Assembly (NCBI RefSeq): GCF_003402235.1
Contig: NZ_QEWO01000003.1
Span: 496,001-560,000 of the forward strand
Reading direction: 5' to 3'
Length of the DNA stretch: 64,000 bases
Origin: Parahaliea mediterranea
GTDB taxonomy: Bacteria; Pseudomonadota; Gammaproteobacteria; Pseudomonadales; Halieaceae
The number at the start of each line of letters is the position of its first letter. Position 1 is the first letter of the stretch. A model generated the notes under the pieces. It worked only from the letters and a program-made list of their open reading frames with translations, was not told where the DNA came from and did no database searches. Shown piece by piece: positions 1-10,755 of this stretch. Position numbers and translations under genes: made by a program.

Positions 1-437
1 GCATTCAGGCCCTGGCCCCGCTGGTGAATGCCACCGACCCCAACCTGGACGCCCTGGCCGCCGCCGGCACCCGGCTGTTCTATTATCAGGGGCTGGCGGA
101 CCCGCTGATCCTCCCCGGCCGCACCCTCACCTATTTTGATGAAGTCCGCGCGGCCTCCCAAGCGCAAACGCTGACGGATTCGGCGCGCTTTGTTACCGTA
201 CCGGGCTTTGGCCATTGCTGGGAACGCACGGGACTCACCGCCGATGACTTCAATCCGCTGCAGATTATTGACCGCTGGGTGGAACAGGGCGAGGCGCCGG
301 ATGCGGTGCTGGCCCACCAGCGCGACGCCGACGGCGCCATCATTCGCAGCCGCACCCTGTGCGCCCTGCCGGCCCGGGCGGTGTACCAGGGCGGCGACCC
401 GGACAGCGCCGACAGCTTCCGCTGCGAGGCACCCTGA
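1..437 (+). CDS. Tannase/feruloyl esterase family protein, C-terminal part
   Basis: The reading frame is open from the window edge, so the N-terminus is missing. The visible part ends in TGA. It has the C-terminal half of the tannase/feruloyl-esterase alpha/beta-hydrolase fold: a segment FYYQGLADPLI carrying the likely catalytic Asp, then VPGFGHCW carrying the catalytic His (compare the usual PGMGHC). Members of this family are secreted serine esterases that release phenolic acids from plant esters or hydrolyse gallate or terephthalate-type esters. The nucleophile Ser and the lid domain lie upstream of the window, so substrate cannot be judged. The next gene starts 19 bp downstream on the same strand. 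The family call is fairly safe and the substrate is unknown. Confidence 0.75.
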   Translation, partial: IQALAPLVNATDPNLDALAAAGTRLFYYQGLADPLILPGRTLTYFDEVRAASQAQTLTDSARFVTVPGFGHCWERTGLTADDFNPLQIIDRWVEQGEAPDAVLAHQRDADGAIIRSRTLCALPARAVYQGGDPDSADSFRCEAP

Positions 438-455
438 GGCCGGGGCGGTGCAGCC

Positions 456-1127
456 ATGAGGCCGGTGGACGCCGCCTCCCTGGTGATAGTGCGCAACCGG
501 CGCGAGGTACTGATGGGCCTGCGCAGCTCGCGCCACGTGTTTGTGCCGCAGCAGTATGTGTTCCCGGGCGGGCGGGTGGATGCCGGTGACGGCCGCGTGG
601 CCGCGCCCTTTGCCCTGAGCGAGCACAGCCGCCAGCGCCTGGAGCGCAGTGCCAGCGCCGCCCGCAGCCGCGCCATCGCCATGGCGGCGGTGCGCGAAAC
701 CTGGGAGGAAACCGGGCTGCTGCTGGGCAAGCCCCCGGCGCAAACACTGCGCACCCGCTCACCCTCGTGGCGGCCCTTTTACCGCCAGGGCCTGGTGCCG
801 GCGCTGCAGCACATGGATTACTTCGCCCGCGCCATCACCCCGCCCAACAACGTGCGCCGCTTCGACGCGCGCTTTTTTGCCACCGATGCCCGCCACTGCG
901 CCGGACGCCTGCGCAGCAACGGCGAGCTGGAAAACCTGCACTGGGTGCCCCTGGCTGACACCGCCGGCCTGCCCATGATCGGCATCACCCGGCTGGTGCT
1001 GGCGCTGGTGCAGGAGGCCCTGGGCGACAGCGAGGCCCGCCGCCGCGCAGTGGCGGTGGAGCCCGCCGTGGCCCGCTATGAGCTGGTGGAGCAGCACACC
1101 CTGCCGCCCAACCTGCTGGGCGGCTAG
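456..1127 (+). CDS. NUDIX hydrolase (NUDT19/CoA-diphosphatase-like)
   Basis: A 223-residue protein predicted to hydrolyse a nucleoside-diphosphate-linked substrate, possibly an acyl-CoA or CoA derivative. The Nudix box is split: the front half VFPGGRVDAGDG lies around residues 35-46, and the metal-binding half RETWEETG at residues 80-87, with about 20 extra residues between them. An expanded Nudix box is typical of NUDT19/RP2-type and some CoA-pyrophosphatase proteins. It follows the tannase gene by 19 bp and is convergent with a beta-oxidation gene 6 bp away, a context that fits CoA metabolism but does not prove it. The start ATG is the first Met of the conserved region. Confidence 0.75.
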   Translation: MRPVDAASLVIVRNRREVLMGLRSSRHVFVPQQYVFPGGRVDAGDGRVAAPFALSEHSRQRLERSASAARSRAIAMAAVRETWEETGLLLGKPPAQTLRTRSPSWRPFYRQGLVPALQHMDYFARAITPPNNVRRFDARFFATDARHCAGRLRSNGELENLHWVPLADTAGLPMIGITRLVLALVQEALGDSEARRRAVAVEPAVARYELVEQHTLPPNLLGG

Positions 1128-1133
1128 ACGGCG

Positions 1134-3290
1134 CTAGCTGAAGCGCTCGCCGCGCTGTGCCATGTCCAGCAGCAGCTGTGGCGGGGCAAAATCCGCCCCG
1201 TAGCGCTCGGCCAGTTGCGCGGCGCGCTCGGCAAAAGCCTTGAGGCCGTAAGCGTTCACGCACTGGTACACACCGCCGGTGTGAGGCGGAAAGCCAATGC
1301 CCATGATGGAGCCGATATTGCCGTCCGGCACGCTGGTGAGCACGCCCTCCTCCATGATGCGAATGGCCTCCAGCACTTGGGGGAACAGCAGGCGGTCGCG
1401 CACGTCCTCGAAGGGAATGTCGGTGTAGCCCTCGGGGGCAAAGCGCGCCTTCAGGCCCGGCCAGGTAGCCACTTTTTTGCCGCGCTCATCGTAATCGTAA
1501 AAGCCGCCGCCGGCCTGCTGGCCCTTGCGCTGGCAGTCTTCGATCATCACCCGGATCACTTCCGACTCGGGGGCGCTCTCGAAGGCTTCGCCCCGCGCCT
1601 CGGCGTCCTTCCTGCGCTGCTGCATGCCGTGGTAGGCGGTTTCGATGGAGATGCTGTCCAGGGTTTCCAGCGGCCCCATGGGCGAGCCGTTGAAGGCGGC
1701 GGCATTTTCGATCAGGGCCGGGTTCACGCCTTCGGCCAACATGCGCTGGCCCTGGGTGATGGTCTGGCCGATCACCCGGGTGGTAAAGAAGCCGGGGGCG
1801 TCCTTGACCACGATGGGCTTTTTACCCAGCTGCTGGGACAGATCGAAGGCCAGGGCCAGGGCTTCGTCCGAGGTCTGCTCGCCGGTGATGATCTCCACCA
1901 GCGGCATGCGCTCGGCGGGCGAGAAGAAGTGCATGCCAATGAAGTTGGCCGGGCGCACCGAGGCTGCGGCCAGTTCGGTGATGGGCAGGGCCGAGGTGTT
2001 GCTGGCGAACACGGCGCTGTCCCCCAGCACCGCCTCGGTCTCTTTGGTCACTGCGGCCTTGACCCCGCGGTCTTCAAACACGGCCTCAATCACCAGCTCG
2101 CAGTCGGCCAGGTCCTGCACATCCCCGGTGGGATGTATGCGCGCCAGCAGGGCCTGGCTGGCGGCATCGTCCAGGCGCCGGTCGCGCTCGCAGGCTTTTA
2201 CCGCATAGGCCTTGCCCTTGTCGGCGCGAGCCTGGTCCAGGTCTTTCAGCACCACCTCGATGCCCACCTTGGCGGCATTGAAGGCGATGCCCGCGCCCAT
2301 TACTCCGGCGCCGAGAATGCCGAGTTTCTTCACCCGGCGCTTGTCGATGCCCTCGGGCCGCGAGGCGCCGGCGTCGAGCTGGTTCATCTGCACGAAGAAG
2401 GTGGTCATCATGTTGCGCGAGACCTGATCCAGCAGCAGGCGCTGGAAGTAGCGCGCCTCCACGGTGTGGGCGGTGTCGTAGTCCACCCGGGCGGTGTCCA
2501 CCACGGCGGCAAAAATCACCTGCTGCGCCGGCATGTTGCCCTTGGTCTGGTTCATCACGTTCACCGGGCCGAAGTAGGTCAGGCCCTGGGTGGCGTCATC
2601 ACCTGGCAGGCCACCCGGCATGTGATAATCGGGCTGTTCCCAGGGTTGCTTGGCCTGCGGGTTGGCCTTGATCCAGGCCTTGGCCCGGGCCGCCATGTCG
2701 GCCTCGGAATCGGCAAGTTCGTGTACCAGCCCGGCCTCCAGCGCACGCTCGGCGCGCAGGCGCTTGCCCTGGGCAATCAGCGGCAGGGCCTTTTCCATGC
2801 CCAGCAGGCGCACCAGGCGCACCACGCCACCGGCACCCGGCATCAGCCCGAGCATGGCCTCCGGCAGGCCGATCTGCACCTTGGCGTCGTCCAGCGCCAC
2901 CCGGTAGTGGCAGGCCAGGGCAATCTCGTAGCCCCCGCCCAGGGCGGCGCCATTGATACCCACCGCCACCGGCACCCCGAGAGCCTCCAGCCGGCGCAGC
3001 GGTGCCTTGCTCTGGAGAATGCCCTCGAACATGCGCTGGCGCTCGGCCGGCGGCGGGTTGAGGTCCATCTCCAGCATGGCGGTAATGTCGCCGCCGGCAA
3101 AAAACTGGCCGGGCTTGCCGGAGCGAATGTACACCCCCGCTATCTCGCCCTTCATGGCCTCCAGTTCATCGAGGGCCCTGGGCATGGCCTCGGCGTATTC
3201 ATCGCCCATCACATTCACCGATTTGCCGGGCTGGTCGAAGATCAGCTCCACAATGCCATCGGCGTCTTTTTCCAAACGGATATAGCTCAT
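1134..3290 (-). CDS. fadJ: Multifunctional beta-oxidation enzyme, FadJ/FadB-like alpha subunit
   Basis: A 718-residue bifunctional enzyme: enoyl-CoA hydratase/isomerase in the N-terminal third (crotonase fold, oxyanion-hole segment GGGYEIAL near residue 117) and L-3-hydroxyacyl-CoA dehydrogenase behind it, with a Rossmann motif [13 protein letters not shown] around residue 325 and two C-terminal 3HCDH domains. It converts trans-2-enoyl-CoA to 3-ketoacyl-CoA in the cytoplasm. The length agrees with FadB/FadJ (about 715-730). It sits 17 bp downstream of the thiolase gene on the same strand, which makes a classical two-gene beta-oxidation operon. An AGGAGA Shine-Dalgarno precedes the ATG. FadB versus FadJ cannot be separated securely by eye, so the symbol is tentative. 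Confidence 0.88.
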   Translation of the reverse strand: MSYIRLEKDADGIVELIFDQPGKSVNVMGDEYAEAMPRALDELEAMKGEIAGVYIRSGKPGQFFAGGDITAMLEMDLNPPPAERQRMFEGILQSKAPLRRLEALGVPVAVGINGAALGGGYEIALACHYRVALDDAKVQIGLPEAMLGLMPGAGGVVRLVRLLGMEKALPLIAQGKRLRAERALEAGLVHELADSEADMAARAKAWIKANPQAKQPWEQPDYHMPGGLPGDDATQGLTYFGPVNVMNQTKGNMPAQQVIFAAVVDTARVDYDTAHTVEARYFQRLLLDQVSRNMMTTFFVQMNQLDAGASRPEGIDKRRVKKLGILGAGVMGAGIAFNAAKVGIEVVLKDLDQARADKGKAYAVKACERDRRLDDAASQALLARIHPTGDVQDLADCELVIEAVFEDRGVKAAVTKETEAVLGDSAVFASNTSALPITELAAASVRPANFIGMHFFSPAERMPLVEIITGEQTSDEALALAFDLSQQLGKKPIVVKDAPGFFTTRVIGQTITQGQRMLAEGVNPALIENAAAFNGSPMGPLETLDSISIETAYHGMQQRRKDAEARGEAFESAPESEVIRVMIEDCQRKGQQAGGGFYDYDERGKKVATWPGLKARFAPEGYTDIPFEDVRDRLLFPQVLEAIRIMEEGVLTSVPDGNIGSIMGIGFPPHTGGVYQCVNAYGLKAFAERAAQLAERYGADFAPPQLLLDMAQRGERFS

Positions 3291-3307
3291 GACTCTCTCC
3301 TAACCCC

Positions 3308-4510
3308 TTATACGCGCTCGATGATGGTGGCAATGCCGATGCCGCCGCCAGCGCACAGGGTCACCAGGGCGGTGTTGAGATCGCGGCGCTCCAGTTCGTC
3401 GAGCACGGTGCCAAGGATCATGGCGCCGGTGGCGCCGATGGGGTGGCCCATGGCAATGGCGCCGCCGTTGACGTTGATTTTGTCGTCGGGGATATCCAGC
3501 AGGCGCTGGTAGCGCAGCACCACGGCGGCAAAGGCCTCGTTCAGTTCAAACAGGTCGATGTCGCCAGCGCTCATGCCGGCCAGCGCCAGGGCTTTTTGCG
3601 AGGCCGGGGCGGGGCCGCCCAGCATCAGAGTAGGCTCGCTGCCGGTCAGGGCGCAGGCGCGAATGCGGGCGCGGGGCGCAAGGCCCAGGTCGTCGCCGGC
3701 CGCCTGGTTGCCCACCAGCACCAGCGAGGCGCCATCCACCACGCCGGAGCTGTTGCCCGGGGTGTGGATGCAGGTGAGCTTCTCCACCTGGGGATACTTG
3801 AACTTGAGGAAATCCCCGTGGCCGTACTGCTCAAACACGCTGAAGGAGGGTTTGAGCCTCGCCAGGTCATCCAGGGTGGTGGGGCGGATGTGCTCGTCTT
3901 TATCCAGCACCACCACGCCGTTCAGGTCGGTCACCGGCACAATGGAGCGGTCGAAGTAGCCGGCGTCCCGGGCCGCAGCGGCCCGGCGCTGGGATTCGCA
4001 GGCGTAGCGGTCGGCATCCTCGCGGCTGAAGCCGTCCAGGTGGGCCATCAAATCCGCCGCCAGGCCCTGCGAAATACCGTAGCTGTGCATCGCCACCCAG
4101 GGGTCTCCCGCCGCCGCGCCGCCGGCGCCCATGCCCAGGCGCGACATGCTCTCCACGCCGCCGGCCATGCCCAGGGACTCCATGCCCGACATCACCTTCA
4201 TGGCCAGGGTATTCACCGCGTCCAAGCCGCCGGCGCAGTAGCGGTGCAGCTGGGCGCCCACCGTTGCCTGGTGCCAGCCACTGTAGACCAGGGCCGTCTT
4301 GGCGATGTTCTGGCCCTGCTCCTTCACCGGCTCGCCGGTGGCCAGCAGCACGTCCTCCACCCGCTCCTCGGGCAGGTGGTGGCGGTCGCGCATGGCCTGC
4401 AGCAGGTTGCGCACCAGATCAACGGGCTTGACCTCGTACAGGCCACCCCCGGGTTTGCCGCGCCCGCGCGGGGTGCGCAGGGCATCAAAGATGTATGCGT
4501 CCTGGGTCAT
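3308..4510 (-). CDS. fadI: Acetyl-CoA C-acyltransferase (thiolase), beta-oxidation
   Basis: A 400-residue thiolase that cleaves 3-ketoacyl-CoA to acetyl-CoA and a shortened acyl-CoA. The nucleophilic Cys is in [11 protein letters not shown] (about residue 92), the His is in GHPIGATGA, and the second catalytic Cys is in the C-terminal CAGGGIG. The start was set at the ATG of [14 protein letters not shown] because GAGGAATCCC lies directly before it; a longer frame to 4585 has no family-like sequence. It is the first gene of a two-gene operon with the multifunctional enzyme that follows after 17 bp. FadI-type versus other acetyltransferases is not certain. Confidence 0.87.
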   Translation of the reverse strand: MTQDAYIFDALRTPRGRGKPGGGLYEVKPVDLVRNLLQAMRDRHHLPEERVEDVLLATGEPVKEQGQNIAKTALVYSGWHQATVGAQLHRYCAGGLDAVNTLAMKVMSGMESLGMAGGVESMSRLGMGAGGAAAGDPWVAMHSYGISQGLAADLMAHLDGFSREDADRYACESQRRAAAARDAGYFDRSIVPVTDLNGVVVLDKDEHIRPTTLDDLARLKPSFSVFEQYGHGDFLKFKYPQVEKLTCIHTPGNSSGVVDGASLVLVGNQAAGDDLGLAPRARIRACALTGSEPTLMLGGPAPASQKALALAGMSAGDIDLFELNEAFAAVVLRYQRLLDIPDDKINVNGGAIAMGHPIGATGAMILGTVLDELERRDLNTALVTLCAGGGIGIATIIERV

Positions 4511-4964
4511 GGGATTCCTCTTGCCTGGACTGGCCGGCGCCGAGCGCGCCCGCCGGATTTCAAGTGGCGCCATCATCCCCGCCACCGCCCCGGCCGGCCA
4601 TTGCGTCAGGGGTCAGGGTGCGCTGACTTAATCCATCAGCCGCGATGCCGGCCCTGGCGTCACGGGATTGCGGCCCGGGCGAGCAGCGACTTACCCGCGC
4701 CACCGACAGCCTGCACCTGTCCATGCGCGCCATTCGCCGGCGGCTGTGAAAAGCAGAAGCAGTCGCTAACCACCCCGGTGGGTGCTATAGCAGATGGCGC
4801 AGTGGCGTAAAAGTGCAGTAAACCGATGTCCTTTGATGCGATTGACGCACTGCTGGCGATAGACGCTGTGACATTCCAGCGCCGGGGGGGGTAGGGCAAA
4901 ATTGATCGATGGAAATGCCCGTTGCAGGCGTGCATGACGTGTTACGCTGCTGAAGTGTTGCTTC

Positions 4965-5099
4965 ATGGAGTCAGTCTTGTCCATAACCATGCCTATGGAC
5001 AAGGCAATTCAACAGGCTATGGTGGCCGGGGATTTTCCATGCCAGCAAATGGCTACGATACTACTGTGTCTCCTGGAAAGATTAGAGCAACTACAATAA
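4965..5099 (+). CDS. Possible 44-residue small protein
   Basis: A short ORF starting with ATG GAG and ending TAA; internal ATGs at 4989 and 4995 are alternative starts. The predicted peptide has a helical, amphipathic look in its second half (MATILLCLLERLEQLQ). Its TAA overlaps the ATG of the next ORF as TAATG, an arrangement often used for translational coupling. Codon choice is AT-richer than in the surrounding genes. No family is recognised and the start lacks a strong Shine-Dalgarno, so this is only a candidate. Confidence 0.25.
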   Translation: MESVLSITMPMDKAIQQAMVAGDFPCQQMATILLCLLERLEQLQ

Positions 5100-5377
5100 T
5101 GTCGAATCCCAATCTTTTCACTCCTGGCGTATGGTGTGCCACTTCGACGCTACTCGTAAACCACACTTGTGGCTCACGACTGCGATATATCGCTGCACAA
5201 AATGTTTCACGTGTTGTATCGGAAATAACCAGCGGTTCCTGGCCTGGAGTCACCTTGTATAACAGATATTTTCCTGAATACTCCCCTGCCAAGAGACCAT
5301 CAGGATATAACAGTATTCCCTACCAAACTGCTGCGGTCATTCAAAACGGCATGAACATTTCGAAAAACAATAATTAA
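5099..5377 (+). CDS. Possible 92-residue hypothetical protein
   Basis: This ORF begins at an ATG that overlaps the preceding small ORF's stop (TAATG) and ends 43 bp before the lipoprotein gene. The product has no recognised domain, signal peptide or repeat. An overlapping frame on the minus strand (5053-5319) also looks protein-like, so coding on plus is uncertain. Composition is AT-rich like its downstream neighbour. Confidence 0.2.
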   Translation: MSNPNLFTPGVWCATSTLLVNHTCGSRLRYIAAQNVSRVVSEITSGSWPGVTLYNRYFPEYSPAKRPSGYNSIPYQTAAVIQNGMNISKNNN

Positions 5378-5420
5378 CAGGATTGGTGGAAAGGTATAAA
5401 AACTAGCAGGAGTTTTTTCA

Positions 5421-6908
<1,488 letters not shown>

Positions 6909-7008
6909 TATCTGAACCCTTGCCTTCCCAGGCGCAAAGGCGACAAGCCCTGATGCGGCCTGGGCATTCCTGCTACACTGGCGCCCCATTCACCACCCGT
7001 GTGCCTCA

Positions 7009-9003
7009 GTGACCCAACTCAACCCCCGCCAACGCGAGGCCGTGCGCTACATTGACGGCCCACTGCTGGTGCTGGCCGGTGCCGGCAGCGGCAAGACCAG
7101 CGTGATTACCCGCAAAATCGCCTATCTGGTGGAGCAGTGCGGCATTGATGCCAAGCGCATTGCCGCGGTGACCTTCACCAACAAGGCGGCGCGGGAGATG
7201 AAGGAGCGGGTGGGCAAGATTCTGGGCAGTGGCGCCGACGGCCTGACGGTGAGCACCTTCCACCAGCTGGGGCTGAACATTATCCGCCGTGAGCGCAAGC
7301 ACCTGGGCCTGAAGAGCGGCTTTTCCATCTTCGATGGTGAGGACAGCAAGAACCTGATCAAGGATCTGCTGATCCAGGAGCACGGCTCCGACGGCGACCA
7401 GGCCGGTACGATTCAACAGCGCATTTCCAACTGGAAGAACGACCGGGTGCTGCCCGAGGAGGCCATCGCCCAGGCCACCAGCCCGGCGGACATACTCTGC
7501 GCCCAGGCCTACCTGCGCTACCGGCGCGCCCTGAAGGCCTACAACGCGCTGGATTTCGACGACCTTATCCTGCTGCCCACGATTCTCTTCGAGCACCAGC
7601 CGGAAGTGCTCGAGAAGTGGCAGAACCAGCTGCACTACCTGCTGGTGGACGAGTACCAGGACACCAACTCCAGCCAGTACCTGCTGGTGCGCCAGATTGT
7701 GGGCCTGCGCGGGGGGCTCACGGTGGTGGGCGACGACGACCAGTCCATCTACGCCTGGCGCGGCGCCCGGCCGGAGAACCTGGCCCTGCTGCAGGAGGAC
7801 TTCCCGGCCCTGAAAATCGTCAAGCTGGAGCAGAACTACCGCTCTACCTCGCGCATTCTCAAGGCCGCCAACACGCTGATTGCCAACAACGAGCACGTGT
7901 TCGACAAGCAGCTGTGGTCGGAGCTGGGCATGGGCGACCCGCTGCGGGTGATGCGCTGCGCCAACGAGCAGGACGAAGCCGACCAGGTGGTGGCGGAAAT
8001 CCAGGACCACCGGCTGCGCAAGCGCACCCGCTACGGCGACTACGCCATCCTCTACCGGGGCAATCACCAGTCGCGACTGATCGAGCTGGCCCTGCAGCAG
8101 AGCGGCGTACCCTACCACCTCAGCGGCGGCACCTCCTTCTTCGCCCGCAACGAGGTGAAGGACATCATGGCCTACCTGCGCCTGCTGGTGAACGCCGACG
8201 ACGACAATGCTTTTTTGCGCATTGCCAACGTGCCCCGGCGCAAGCTCGGCGCCAGCACCCTGGAGGCCCTGGGCGAGTTCGCCAACGAGCAGCACGTGAG
8301 CCTGAGCGGCGCCTGCGAGCGCCTCAGCGAGGGCGTGCTGCCCGAGGCGGGCCTGAAGCGGCTAAAGGAATTCCACCACTGGCTGGAGCAGATGCGCCGC
8401 CACAGCGCGCAAAAATCCGGCGCCGACGGCATTCGCCAGCTGCTGCGCGACATCGACTACGAGGACTGGCTGCTGCAGCTCAGTTCCAGCGAAGAGGTGG
8501 CCGAGCGCCGCATGGGCAATGTGCATTTTCTGGTGGACTCCATCGACCGCCTGATGCGCGACGAGGAGCTGGCCCTGGACGAGGCCATCAACCGGCTCAT
8601 TCTGCGCGATTTGCTGGAGCAGCAGGACGAGGAGGAAGCCGGCCCCGACTGCGTACAGCTGATGACCCTGCACGCCTCCAAGGGCCTGGAGTTTCCCCAT
8701 GTGTACATCATCGGCATGGAAGAGGGCTTTCTGCCCCACCGGGTGAGTGTGGAGGAGGACAACATCGCCGAGGAGCGCCGCCTGGCCTACGTAGGCATTA
8801 CCCGCGCCCGCCAGACACTCACCATGAGCCTGGCCGAGCGGCGGCGCCAGTACGGCGAGACGGTGCCCTGCGAACCGAGCCGTTTTCTGGCGGAACTACC
8901 CGAGGAAGACCTGGTGTGGCAGGGCGGCAGCGAGGCCAGCCCCGAGGCCAACCAGGAGCGGGCGGCGGAAACCCTGAGCGGCCTGAAGGCCCTGTTTGCC
9001 TGA
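7009..9003 (+). CDS. rep: ATP-dependent DNA helicase Rep
   Basis: A 664-residue superfamily-1A (UvrD/Rep) 3'-5' helicase that removes protein roadblocks and helps replication restart. Visible motifs: Walker A AGAGSGKT (residues 23-30), motif Ia TFTNKAAREM, motif II DEYQDTN near residue 215, motif III GDDDQSIYAWRGA, QNYRST (motif IV), motif V TLHASKGLEF, and motif VI YVGITRAR. Length matches Rep (about 670), shorter than UvrD. The start is a GTG. The next gene starts 10 bp downstream, so the antiporter may share its transcript. Confidence 0.93.
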   Translation: MTQLNPRQREAVRYIDGPLLVLAGAGSGKTSVITRKIAYLVEQCGIDAKRIAAVTFTNKAAREMKERVGKILGSGADGLTVSTFHQLGLNIIRRERKHLGLKSGFSIFDGEDSKNLIKDLLIQEHGSDGDQAGTIQQRISNWKNDRVLPEEAIAQATSPADILCAQAYLRYRRALKAYNALDFDDLILLPTILFEHQPEVLEKWQNQLHYLLVDEYQDTNSSQYLLVRQIVGLRGGLTVVGDDDQSIYAWRGARPENLALLQEDFPALKIVKLEQNYRSTSRILKAANTLIANNEHVFDKQLWSELGMGDPLRVMRCANEQDEADQVVAEIQDHRLRKRTRYGDYAILYRGNHQSRLIELALQQSGVPYHLSGGTSFFARNEVKDIMAYLRLLVNADDDNAFLRIANVPRRKLGASTLEALGEFANEQHVSLSGACERLSEGVLPEAGLKRLKEFHHWLEQMRRHSAQKSGADGIRQLLRDIDYEDWLLQLSSSEEVAERRMGNVHFLVDSIDRLMRDEELALDEAINRLILRDLLEQQDEEEAGPDCVQLMTLHASKGLEFPHVYIIGMEEGFLPHRVSVEEDNIAEERRLAYVGITRARQTLTMSLAERRRQYGETVPCEPSRFLAELPEEDLVWQGGSEASPEANQERAAETLSGLKALFA

Positions 9004-9013
9004 GTAGCGCGCC

Positions 9014-10735
9014 ATGATCGACGCCAGCTACCAGCTGATCCTGCTGTGCGCCTTCCTCGGGCTGGTGAGCATTGCCATCACCGGCCTGTCGCAACGGCTC
9101 GGCGCGCCGTCCCTGCTGCTGTTTTTGCTGGTGGGCATGCTGGCCGGTGAAGACGGCCCCGGCGGCATTCACTTCGACGACATTGGCACCGCCTTCCTGG
9201 TGGGCAACATCGCCCTGGCCATCATCCTGCTCGATGGCGGCCTGCGCACCCATGTCAGCAGCTTTCGCGTTGGCCTGAAGCCGGCCCTGTCGCTGGCCAC
9301 CCTGGGGGTGGCCCTCACCAGCGGCATTGTCGGCATGGCCGCCGCCTGGATACTGGACTGGCCCCTGCTCAACGGCCTGCTGCTGGGGGCCATTGTCGGC
9401 AGCACCGACGCCGCCGCGGTGTTCGGCCTGCTGCACGGCGCGGGGCTGGAACTGAAACAGCGCAGCGGCGCAACGCTGGAGATCGAGTCCGGCACCAACG
9501 ACCCGATGGCCATCTTCCTCACCGTGTCACTGCTGGGCCTGCTGGGCAGTGCCGGCAGCGGCAACATTGGCCTGGAGCTGCTGGTGGAGTTTCTGCGCCA
9601 GATGGGCTTTGGCGGCCTGGCCGGGCTGGCCGGCGGCTGGCTGTTGCTGAAGCTGCTGAACTGGCTGCACCTGCCGCGGGTGCTCTACCCCCTGCTGGCG
9701 GTCTCCTTCGGGCTGTGCGTGTTCGGGCTCACCAACCTGGCCGGCGGCAGCGGTTTTCTGGCCATTTACCTGATTGGCCTGCTGCTGGGCAACCGCCCCC
9801 TCAACTACCTGCACGACATACGCTGGCTGCTGGACGGCCTGGCCTGGCTGAGCCAGATCGGCATGTTCCTGCTGCTGGGCCTGCTGGTAACGCCTTCGTC
9901 GCTGCTGGGCGTGGCCCTGCCGGCCCTGGTGATTGCCGCCGTGCTGATGCTGGTGGCACGGCCGCTGGCGGTGTTTGCCTGCCTGGTGCCCTTTCGCTTT
10001 CCGCTCAAAGAGCAGGTGTTCATCTCCTGGGTGGGGCTCAAGGGCGCCGTGCCCATCATCCTGGCCCTGTTCCCCTACCTGTCGGGCCTGCCGCACAGCG
10101 ACACCTACTTCCAGATCACCTTCTTCGTGGTGCTGCTGTCGCTGTGCTTCCAGGGCTGGACCATCGCCCCCCTGGCCCGGCGCCTGGCGCTGGACGTGCC
10201 GCCCATGGCGGAGGACCGCGAACACCTGGGCGTGGCCATTCCCGGCCAGGTGGGCCGGGAACTGCTGGCCTACCGCATTCACGCCGGCAGCCCGGCAGAC
10301 GCCTACGTGCTGGGCCGCCTGCCGCTGCCAGACAGCGTGAAAACCATCGGCGTGCTGCGCGCCGAACAGGTGCTGCCACCGGCGCCGGAACTGCACTTGG
10401 AGCCGGAGGACTTTCTCGTGCTGCTCACCCCCAGCCATGAGAGCGAGCAACTGGCGGGCCTGTTTGCCACCCTGCCCACCCGCTCCCACCTGATCAGCAG
10501 CGCCTTTTTTGGCCCCTTTACCCTGCAGCCGGATGTGCTGTTTGACGACGTGTGCGCCGCCTACGGCGTACCGCGCGAGGCAGACCTTAAGGGCCTGGAC
10601 CTCGACGCCGTGCTGCGCCGGCGCGTGCACGCCCAGCCGGTGGTGGGCGACCGCCTGCGGGTGGGGAATATCGAACTGGTGGTGAAGCGCATGGCCCAGG
10701 GGCGCATCCTGCAGGTGGGGCTGAAGCTCTGCTAG
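9014..10735 (+). CDS. nhaP2: K+/H+ antiporter, NhaP2/CvrA type
   Basis: A 573-residue CPA1-family inner-membrane antiporter. About 12 transmembrane segments cover residues 1-390, including the conserved GSTDAAAVF and ESGTNDP motifs of the ion-binding core. The C-terminal 180 residues form a cytoplasmic regulatory part with a TrkA-C-like region and a CorC/HlyC-like end, which separates NhaP2 (CvrA) from plain NhaP. It exports K+ in exchange for protons and helps volume and pH control. It begins 10 bp after rep on the same strand. Confidence 0.88.
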   Translation: MIDASYQLILLCAFLGLVSIAITGLSQRLGAPSLLLFLLVGMLAGEDGPGGIHFDDIGTAFLVGNIALAIILLDGGLRTHVSSFRVGLKPALSLATLGVALTSGIVGMAAAWILDWPLLNGLLLGAIVGSTDAAAVFGLLHGAGLELKQRSGATLEIESGTNDPMAIFLTVSLLGLLGSAGSGNIGLELLVEFLRQMGFGGLAGLAGGWLLLKLLNWLHLPRVLYPLLAVSFGLCVFGLTNLAGGSGFLAIYLIGLLLGNRPLNYLHDIRWLLDGLAWLSQIGMFLLLGLLVTPSSLLGVALPALVIAAVLMLVARPLAVFACLVPFRFPLKEQVFISWVGLKGAVPIILALFPYLSGLPHSDTYFQITFFVVLLSLCFQGWTIAPLARRLALDVPPMAEDREHLGVAIPGQVGRELLAYRIHAGSPADAYVLGRLPLPDSVKTIGVLRAEQVLPPAPELHLEPEDFLVLLTPSHESEQLAGLFATLPTRSHLISSAFFGPFTLQPDVLFDDVCAAYGVPREADLKGLDLDAVLRRRVHAQPVVGDRLRVGNIELVVKRMAQGRILQVGLKLC

Positions 10736-10755
10736 ACCGCCGCCATCAGGCGGTC
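10735..10755. terminator. Hairpin spanning both stop codons of convergent genes
   Basis: A perfect 7-bp inverted repeat, GACCGCC and GGCGGTC, with a 7-nt loop covers the end of the antiporter gene and the end of the minus-strand PepSY operon. No T-run follows on either strand, so it is a weak or factor-assisted terminator, or a 3'-end stabiliser. Confidence 0.4.

Larger units (their letters stand above)
4511..5420. other. AT-richer intergenic stretch without a secure gene
   Basis: About 0.9 kb separates the thiolase start from the CAP-like lipoprotein. The first 300 bp are GC-rich like the rest of the window. From about 4,800 the base composition shifts clearly toward AT, and this continues through the next gene. 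A run of eight G lies at 4884-4891. From about 4,950 short ORFs exist on both strands: a 44-codon ORF and a 92-codon ORF joined by a TAATG overlap on plus, and on minus a protein-like frame (5053-5319) without a good start, interrupted by TAG from a short ATG-initiated frame. They cannot all be genes. Part of this may be the remains of decayed or imported DNA. Confidence 0.5.

Noticed and set aside
1215-3512. 765-codon open frame opposite the beta-oxidation gene
   Set aside because: An antisense shadow produced by GC-rich codon bias. The product is His/Gly-rich without domains, and the minus-strand FadJ gene has full family motifs.
7617-9017. 466-codon plus-strand frame inside rep
   Set aside because: A +1-type overlap of the helicase gene giving Ala/Arg/Gly-rich sequence with no domains.
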